Source: Trichostrongylus colubriformis (lineage: Eukaryota > Nematoda > Chromadorea > Rhabditida > Trichostrongylidae). From it: DNA of 64,000 nucleotides. Shown here piece by piece: positions 57,332-64,000 of the stretch. The stretch lies in NCBI GenBank assembly GCA_963978905.1, contig OZ022259.1, positions 45,712,727 to 45,776,726 on the forward strand. The letters are read 5' to 3'. Position 1 is the first letter of the stretch. Each line of letters begins with the position of its first letter. Under the pieces are notes generated by a model. That model was given only the letters and a program-made list of their open reading frames with translations, did not search any database and had not been told where the DNA came from. Position numbers and translations under genes: made by a program.

Positions 57332-58881
57332 TACCAGTTGGCTGGCGCACACTACTGTGCGCGAAACACCATATGCGTCAGTAGGTCGATCGAAATTGCT
57401 TTTTTCATGAGGACAGAGTATTTCAGTGTACGCTCCGCTCACCGTGGGAGTAGCTTAAATTGGTCCGTAGGTGCTCCTTACTTCTTATCCCATGCCCTAC
57501 CCATCCCGAACTTGCTCCCATCTCCACAGGTTAATTTCATGTAGCGTCCAAGCTCCGCCCACCACTACAAATGCTCCGCCCATATGCCCACGCATCTTTC
57601 ATGACTAAAAACTCATTCCTCATCTTAATCTACCTCTCTCCCACGTTTGGGGCGCATTCAAAACCAATTAACAGTTTTTGGTCTGAAAAAAAGAGCATTT
57701 CGGAAAACGCCGGGCCCACCGTGGGCGGAGCTTAACTTGCTCCATGTGTGACCTTTGCGTCTTATCCCATGCCCTACCCATCCCAAACTTATCCCCCATC
57801 TTCAAAGGTTGTTATCATGTAACGTCCAAGCTCCGCCCACTCTGCCCACGCATCTTTCGTGACTTTTAAAAACTCATCCTTGACCTTAATCCACTTTTCC
57901 CCCACGCTTGGGTCATACTGGAACCCAGTTTACATTTTTTGGCCTTAAAACGGAACATTCCGTGCCATGCCCCGCCCATCGTGGGCAGAGCTTAACATGG
58001 TCCATGTGTGGTCTTTACTTCTTGCCCCATGCCCTACCCATACCACACTTGTCCCCATCTCCAGAGATCGTTTTTCATATAATACCTAATTTCGTGACAG
58101 ACGGGGACGTACACATAGACGAAGCGTTTTATTAACCACCGTGGGCGGAGCTTAACTTGGTCCATGTGTGCTCTTTATTTCTTCTCTCATGCCCTACTCA
58201 GACCATACTTGTCCCCATCTACACAGGTCATTTTTCATGAAATATGCAAGCTCCGCCCACCACTTTGAATTCTCCGCCCACTGTGCCCTGCATTGTTACC
58301 TGACCTTCAGGAACTCATCCCTTACCTTGATCCATCTTCTCCCTACGTTTGGGGCACATTCGAAGCCAATCAACAATTTTTGAACATTCCACGACGCGCT
58401 CCGCCCATTATGGGCGGGGCTTAACTTGGTCCAGGTGTGGTCTTTATTTAGTGTCCCATGCCCTACCCATACCACATTTGTCCCCATATCCACAGGTCGT
58501 TTTTCATGTAACGTCCAGGCTCCGGCCACCACTTTAAATGCTTCGCCCACTGTGCTCTGCATTCTTTCCTGACCTTCGGAAACTCGTCGCTGACCCAAAC
58601 CCATCTTCTCCCTACCTTTGGAGCATGTTCGAACGCAATCAACAATTTTCGAGCTGAAAACCAAACATTCCAATGCACGCTCCGCCCACCGTGGGCGGAG
58701 CTTAAGTTGGTCCATGTGTGGTCTTTACTTCCTGTCCCGTGCCCTACCCATGCCACACTTGTCCCCATCTCCACAGGTCGTTTTTCATATGATACCTAAT
58801 TTCGTGACAGACGGAGGGACAAAGGGACGGACAAAGGGACGGACGGAGGGACAGACAGACGAATCGTTTTATATATAGTAG
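57332..58881 (+). mobile_element. Helentron-like element with ~270-bp satellite and ACGG tract
   Basis: Starts near ACCAGTTGGCTGGCGCACAC TACTGTGCGCG, which folds into a small hairpin. About five tandem units of 260-285 bp follow (phase marks GTGGGCGGAGCTTAAC at about 57450, 57725, 57985, 58145, 58410 and 58690). Then come ATTTCGTGACAGACGGAGGG and an ACGG/ACAG tetranucleotide tract, ending TTTTATATATAGTAG at 58881. One unit near 58086-58132 is cut by an internal copy of the terminal sequence (TTTCGTGACAGACGGGGACG ... GCGTTTTATTA), so the array has been built by repeated insertion or rolling amplification. It lies in an intron of the uncharacterised gene. Confidence 0.65.
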
Positions 58882-59129
58882 GGACAATTCAGTAGGCTTA
58901 CTTTGTTTACTTGTTTGTTTGTTTGTAACGAAATTAGGACCAACTTGAAGAACAAACTCGAGGAGCTGGGTCATGCTTGGTGGCCTTGCATAGCACTAAT
59001 TTCTGCTTAGTCATAGCATAGGTTCTAAGTTAAATCAGGTGAAATTGAAAATCGTTGGTAATGGTTTATTGAATATTGCGTACTAATCAAATAGTGCGTT
59101 TCATTGGCACTCACCCGAAATGGCATTAC

Positions 59130-59275
59130 TATGCCGCTTTAGGCTGTCATCATAATTTGCGGCGCCAACGCCAGCGGGGCGAGGCGGACAGAGACGCAGA
59201 GTGCGACCTCTGCGCGGCATTCTTCCCGCCCCGCCCTGCCGGGATCGGTGCCGCAGGGTACAGAAGCGGCCTTAT
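59130..59275. mobile_element. MITE family P-like GC-rich repeat
   Basis: A GC-rich block with GGCGAGGCGGACAGAGACGC AGAG and GATCGGTGCCGCAGGGTACA GAAGCGGCC. The motif order matches the P elements at 34143 and 47325 but the arms are decayed. Confidence 0.45.
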
Positions 59276-59513
59276 CATACCCTTTGCACGAATTTTGAAC
59301 GTTCTAGTTAACGAAAGAATGGTATATTATAAAGGCACCGCCTGGGGTAAGAAGGGACTGAGAACTGGAAAGTCATATTCTCTGAAATCAAACATTTCCA
59401 CTTCATAAGAGGTAATATGGCGCGAAACACGAAAAAGTGCGGTTAGCAGTCTAATCATGATCCCGCGGCACTACGAGTCGCGTTGTCGCGCATATGGCGT
59501 AGATTCCTGGTGT

Positions 59514-59751
59514 GTGTACCCTTATGTCAGGAATTCGCAAGACGACGAGCGGGGTGCGACGCGATTGGTGCGAGCTATGCGCGTCGCGGTAGTTGGGTCT
59601 TAGAAGGATTACACGGTAATGCTAGGGGCGCGATACGCAGTTGACTTGTAATCGCTTCGGGACCCAACAACATGGCGCTTTTAGCTCGTACGCATTGCTT
59701 CGTTTGCGACATGCCGCTGTGCGAAATTTTGACGTAAGGGTACACAACTGC
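59514..59751. mobile_element. MITE family D, copy 3
   Basis: TGTGTACCCTTATGTCAGGA ATTCGCAAG mirrors TGTGCGAAATTTTGACGTAA GGGTACACA. The interior GTTGGGTCTTAGAAGGATTA CACGGTAATGCTAGG is nearly identical to the copy at 37408, suggesting recent activity. Confidence 0.8.
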
Positions 59752-59997
59752 TTCCCTGTAGAGCGGGACAGCGTTTCCGGCCGGCCGACTTAGCCTCTTG
59801 CCCGTCTGCATCTACCCCACCGGCTAGTGATGAAGAAGGAAGCAAAAGCGAAAGAGTTAGATAGGGACTTTTGGGGTTTTAATTTCTTTAGTTTTTCACC
59901 GAAACATTTCGTTCTTTCTCTACTGTTAAGCACCTATATCTTCATATTTTCCAATTGCTCCAAATCTGCCAAATTTACCCCTTGCGGTGTCTTTTAG

Positions 59998-60081
59998 GTG
60001 TCATCAAACAGGACTTCGTACATTAATCGCCGGTCCATGGACTCCGATCAAGGACGATTCGCTGACTTTCGCTGAGGACAG
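59998..60081 (+). CDS. Uncharacterised gene, internal exon
   Basis: An 84-bp exon between TGTCTTTTAG and donor ACAG|GTGGGT; it reads CHQTGLRTLIAGPWTPIKDD SLTFAED. Both phases agree with neighbours: AA|G gives Lys, AG|T gives Ser. The other two frames contain stops, which supports the call. Confidence 0.68.
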
Positions 60082-60135
60082 GTGGGTGTAATGGGACCGT
60101 CATGATTTCGTGAAATAGCGGACATTTTAAGGAGA

Positions 60136-60222
60136 AGCGATAGCCAGTTAGTTGACTCACCTTGGCGCTTGCCTTGGGCTGCACCCTCGTTGCTACTCCT
60201 GTTCGAATCCGAGCTATCCACG
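60136..60222 (+). other. tRNA-like sequence
   Basis: GATAGCC at the start pairs with GAGCTATC at the end, with box-A-like TAGCCAGTTAGTTGA and box-B-like GTTCGAATCC about 80 bp apart. The T-arm does not pair well, so it is more likely a tRNA pseudogene or the head of a SINE than a functional tRNA. Confidence 0.3.
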
Positions 60223-60596
60223 CCCACCTGAGCTAATAGGGCGTGTCGAACTTGGATTGCAACAGGTGAAGTGAAGGGCGAAACGCTAATTTTCAGCCGA
60301 AGCCTTCATGTAAACATAGAGTTGATGGCATTAATAGTGCTTGCATACGATGCCCAATTTGTTAGGTTGTAGAATAATTTTTGTGGATTTTTCTATGAGA
60401 TTGCCTTGAAACTTCCAAAAATTTGTGGGGCATATAAAGGGGGACCTACCGATACTATTGTACAGGTCACTCGAACTGTTTGAGTATAGGCCTCTAAAAA
60501 AATAGCGATTTCTCGAGAGGGTCTTTATTTGCTCCTTCTTCACGAGTACCACCAAGTCCAGTGCCAACAAGGGCTCCGTGGCAGCCATTGCCATAT

Positions 60597-61029
60597 TAAA
60601 GGAATCGTCCACGGAAAATGAGTTTTTGTGTTACCCATATATTTATGTTGTATTTGCCTAATGTTGGCCTCATGCAAAATTTCACGTGAAAAAAATGTGA
60701 ATCTGGCTGAGATACAGCACCACAAAGTGCGGTCCAGGTGGGCGGGGCCTCCGTGTAAAAGCCTCGCCCCGTCGTCCGCCGCCGTTGGGAACGGAGAGTG
60801 GGACTGTTTACGTAACCCTCTGTTCCTACAATGCGTCTCCGACCACGGCGGACGACGGGACGAGGCTTTTACACGGAGGCCCCGCCCACCTGGACCGCAC
60901 TTTGTGGTGCTGTATCTCAGCCAGATTCACATTTTTTCACGTGAAATTTTGCATGAGGCCAACATTAGGCAAATACAACATAAACATATGGGTAACACAA
61001 AAACTCATTTTCCGTGGACGATTCCTTCA
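60597..61029. mobile_element. Hairpin element family B, intact copy
   Basis: TTAAAGGAATCGTCCACGGA AAATGAG mirrors TTTTCCGTGGACGATTCCTT. The arms match almost perfectly for about 200 bp through ACAGCACCACAAAGTGCGGT CC and GGGCGGGGCCTCCGTG around the GC-rich centre. It is the empty-site reference for the mariner insertion at 18210. It would form a long stem in the intron 60082-62531. Confidence 0.88.
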
Positions 61030-61736
61030 GGCTAACTTTAAATTTGTATCTCCTTTTATTCTTCTCCAGTTTAACGAAGCCACTTTTCAAAATTTTTCTA
61101 TCTTGAATATTGAATTTACGTATATATCTCGATATGTGAATATGAATGAATGCAAGTAACAAGATTTTTTCAAAAATCAAGACCTTATTTTGGGTTAAGA
61201 AGATAGATGTGGAGAAAAGATTATAGAATTTTGATGTCGCTTCATTCTTCTGTGCCAACCATGTTTGTAATGGAACGTTTTATTGGTCGACGTTTCGAAC
61301 AAATCGTCGTTGTCAAAATCTGAAAGTTTAGAGCTCCTAATCTATATCTTATCCGGTAAAGGGCACTGCCGTTCTCATTGTCTTCAACCCCTATTAGACT
61401 CGAGAACTGTTCAGTAAAGGGACCGACCTTGTGTTACACTAGGAGTTCCCACTTCGCTTCTTCCAGTGGCCGAGTATGGAAAAATGAGACACCAGTGATA
61501 CTCAAGAGGAAGTAATGTCATAATCCATACAACGAAATGAAGGGCAAATAAATCTATTGTAATGTATTTCAACGTTCCATAATAGACTTGGTTGGCACCT
61601 AAAAATAAAGCGACGTCGAACATCTGAACATGCCCAGGTTTCAAGAAAGGACCGAACATGGAATCGATTACAGAAACGTTCCAAAAATTTTCTCTCACCG
61701 TCTAATAGCAGTATTAGTTCTGGTTCCCTGGTATTT

Positions 61737-62270
61737 GAGCACGTCACGAGTACTCATAAATAAATGTATAGCAATAATATTCAATGGAATCGTACACGGA
61801 AAGATGAGTTTCTCTGTTACCCATATATTTATGTTGTATTTCCTTAATTAGGGTCGCAAGCAAAGTTTCACCGAAAAAAGTGAGAATCCGGCTTAGATAC
61901 GGCTCCTCAAAGTGGTGGCCGAAGGACGGAGCCCCGAACCAAGTGTCCCCCCTTCGTCCGCCGCGGTCGCAGACGAAGAGTGGTACTGTTCACGGGGCTT
62001 TTCGAGCACGTCACGAGTACTCATAAATAAATGTATAGCAATAATATTCAATGGAATCGTACACGGAAAGATGAGTTTCTCTGTTGCCCATATATTTATG
62101 TTGTATTTCCTTAATTAGGGTCGCAAGCAAAGTTTCACCGAAAAAAGTGAGAATCCGGCTTAGATACGGCTCCTCAAAGTGGTGGCCGAAGGACGGAGCC
62201 CCGAAGCAAGTGTCCCCCCTTCGTCCGCCGCGGTCGCACACGAAGAGTGGTACTGTTCACGGGGCTTTAT
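61737..62270. repeat. 267-bp near-identical tandem duplication
   Basis: The unit from GAGCACGTCACGAGTACTCA (61737) recurs from 62004 with only a few substitutions (for example ACCCAT/GCCCAT, CGAACC/CGAAGC, CAGACG/CACACG). It contains about 45 bp of flank plus most of the left arm of a family B element (TTCAATGGAATCGTACACGG). The right arm follows once, to about 62475. The near-identity indicates a recent event. Confidence 0.92.
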
Positions 62271-62475
62271 GTTCCCAGTAAGCGTCTCCGAACTCGACGG
62301 ACGACGGGGCGGGCGTTCACGCCGAGGCCCCGCCCCTAGGCCACCTTTTTGAGGGGCTGTAACTTGCGCGGATTCTCACTTTTTCGGGTGAAACTTTGCA
62401 TGCGGCCCTTATTAAAAAATACAGCATAAATACATGGGTAACAGAGAAACCTATTTGCTATGCACGAATCCTTTA
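61783..62475. mobile_element. Hairpin element family B, copy with duplicated left arm
   Basis: Left-arm start GGAATCGTACACGGAAAGAT GAG occurs at about 61787 and again at about 62054; the right arm ends TGCACGAATCCTTTAA at 62475. The centre CGTCCGCCGCGGTCGC / CTCGACGGACGACGGGGCGG is GC-rich. It lies in the last visible intron of the uncharacterised gene. Confidence 0.8.
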
Positions 62476-62531
62476 ACAGCGATTTATGTATACAATTGCC
62501 GAAATTCTTTCCATAACTTTGATTTTTCCAG

Positions 62532-62654
62532 TGTACCGACAACCGGTTACAAGAAGTACAGGGACTACGAGCGTATACGATTACTTGCTGGACGACAAGG
62601 TGTGGACAAGCCGTGGAAACCGTGTTTCACCGCATGTGAAGATAACCCTATCAC
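62532..62654 (+). CDS. Uncharacterised gene, last visible exon
   Basis: After GATTTTTCCAG the phase-correct frame reads SVPTTGYKKYRDYERIRLLA, then GRQGVDKPWKPCFTACEDNP I, and stops at donor CAC|GTATGT, a textbook nematode donor. The gene therefore continues beyond the window. An overlapping frame (VYRQPVTRSTGTTSVYDYLL onwards to TAA 62692) is also open but out of phase. Combined known exons give about 290 residues, lacking one exon and the C-terminus. I cannot name the family. Confidence 0.65.
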
Positions 62655-64000
62655 GTATGTTCGAGAAGCTGCTTGACGAATCAATATTTTAATTAGCTAA
62701 TTTTTGTTTACGGCTATTCTGTACCGTACATAATTCTGCAGGGGTGCACTATCTTGTTTTGATCGTAGTGCCTATAGAGGACACAATGGTTTGAAAAAGA
62801 TCACTGCTCCGTTTGAATTATTGGACTTTATTATTGAACTATACTTACTGTACATCTCATTAAAAGAAACAGAGGGGACTGTTTGGGCGTTCAGGAAGGG
62901 AACATAATTGCAAGTGACGAGTCCACGGAGAATGGATGTGGCGCAAGGCGCAGGGAGTCCTCCTTTTGAGGACATAAAGCGTCAGCGCGCTATGTACCCT
63001 AAAGTACAAGTGCCGTCGTGATCCCGTTGTGAGTTGACCCAATTCACAAGGAGACTTGTCGCGCACGATGACCTCATTCGCATGGCCTGGTGACGTAGTT
63101 GGATAGTCCTGATGCACATCTCGTCATTAAATGAACGCATGGGGCTCGAGGAGACGGATCTCGCGTTGAAAGACCTGAGCTTTTCGTCATGGCCCTTTGA
63201 CGGTTAATGTGGGGTGTGTATCGTTTAATCGAAATTTCACTTTGCGGCATCGCACTCGCGGCGCCATCATCTCGAGTGGAAGCGGCCAGTTGCAATTTCT
63301 ATGTGGTCGCCACGGGCTAACGTTGTGAAGCCCTTTAACGAAGAACACTTAAGCGATGTATGCAATCGCATGCGAAAAAAAAAATAACTCGCACTCGCAG
63401 CTCGCGTCTGCGCGAAATTTTGATCTAACATATATCCCGTGAATGTGTATCGTGAGGGCTTGATGTAGTGCCACGGCGTGTTACGCGATGCATGCGAGCT
63501 GGAGTGGTGTATGTAGTTGGTCATAAAGTGATTATTCTGTGCTGCGCCTCATTTGAGTGACGGACACAGAGTCACCATAAGTACCACATACCGCGCTCCA
63601 AGCTCCCACGCATCGCGCTGTACGACGCATGGCGCGAAACGGAATCCTGTCCTAACGGCACACACCCTCCTACGATGGTGGGCTCAGCCTATTCAGACTA
63701 CTGCCCCACCCCTCCGGTGATGTAACGGGCGCGAAAACACATCCGACATATGAAGGGCAACTGTGGGGAGAGGTTCCATTTTGTAGGGTATATGCTATAT
63801 GCTCTTTCGCTCCGCTTTCTCTCCGCTGGTACGCTACTCAGCACCTCTACCTTCATGCCTGAAAAAAATTAACCAAATTACCCCTCATACTGACTTCACT
63901 CTTTCTGACTTTGTTGAATGTATTCCGCCTTTACGTTTCCATTTTTGAGGTGTTGGCCAAACCAGACCTCTACGAATCCCACCAAACGTCTGCTATACTT
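62655..64000. other. Right-hand end of window, repeats only
   Basis: Holds a family E MITE (63204-63441) followed by a related degenerate inverted repeat to about 63670 (CGTGAGGGCTTGATGTAG ... TCCTGTCCTAACGGCACACA CCC). A segment near 63825-63890 (CAGCACCTCTACCTTCAT ... CCAAATTACCCC) recurs near 19660-19725 and 59925-59985. No exon was found, so the next exon of the uncharacterised gene is either beyond 64000 or too short to see. Confidence 0.5.
63204..63441. mobile_element. MITE family E, copy 2
   Basis: GGGGTGTGTATCGTTTAATC GAAATTTCAC mirrors GTCTGCGCGAAATTTTGATC TAACATATATCCCG. The interior GCGGCATCGCACTCGCGGCG CC corresponds to the copy at 31925. Confidence 0.65.

Noticed and set aside
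57440..58800. Regular repeats that might suggest a CRISPR-like array
   Set aside because: Whole ~270-bp units repeat without unique spacers, in a eukaryotic context; this is a satellite inside a mobile element.
62486..62692. Alternative reading frame over the last visible exon ending in TAA at 62692
   Set aside because: It is out of phase with the exon at 59998, whereas the chosen frame is in phase and ends at a consensus GTATGT donor.

Overview
The window looks like nuclear DNA of a nematode, most likely a clade V (strongylid or hookworm-like) species. Three multi-exon genes lie on the + strand. They have small exons (about 80 to 730 bp), TTTTCAG-type acceptors, GT donors and long AT-rich introns. 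Two of the three are recognisable animal families, a MEIOC-domain protein and a SWEET (MtN3/saliva) sugar transporter. The intron filling is a dense, nested population of short inverted-repeat elements of the kind seen in repeat-rich parasitic nematode genomes. The species call is inference; the eukaryotic nature is directly visible from the splicing.

Layout. 1-4.4 kb: mostly non-coding, with one weak terminal-exon candidate, a foldback repeat and a tandem duplication. 4.7-13.6 kb: a five-exon gene for a MEIOC homologue (about 516 aa), with a degraded minus-strand coding remnant and a MITE in its 5.5 kb first intron and a poly(A) signal at 13546. 13.6-24.2 kb: intergenic repeats, including a mariner inserted in a large hairpin element. 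24.3-36.4 kb: a four-exon SWEET transporter of 229 aa whose introns (6.6, 3.2 and 1.7 kb) hold SINE-like and MITE copies and a near-perfect 208-bp-stem hairpin. 36.4-50.5 kb: a repeat graveyard with Mutator-type MITEs, a Helentron-like element carrying a ~147-bp satellite, and an element invaded by at least four others. 50.6-62.7 kb and beyond: a third gene of unknown function with at least six phase-compatible exons. Its introns contain two Mutator-type MITEs, an internally deleted mariner, a Tc1-like relic and a second Helentron-like element with a ~270-bp satellite. 62.7-64 kb: more MITEs.

The three genes do not form an evident pathway. The recognised SWEET would move sugars across membranes; the MEIOC homologue would be expected in germline or meiotic RNA control by analogy with vertebrates; the third is unassigned. 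All share the + strand, but their spacing (over 10 kb) argues against a nematode operon.

The most distinctive content is in the mobile DNA: (i) elements combining internal satellite arrays, a GTCY/ACRG tetranucleotide tract and a TATATATAGTAG terminus, the architecture of DINE-1/Helentron-derived elements; (ii) at least five insertions with clean 9-bp target-site duplications, a Mutator signature; (iii) two unrelated mariner copies, both about 895 bp and both lacking the central part of the transposase with the first catalytic Asp, one of them still an uninterrupted HTH-containing ORF.
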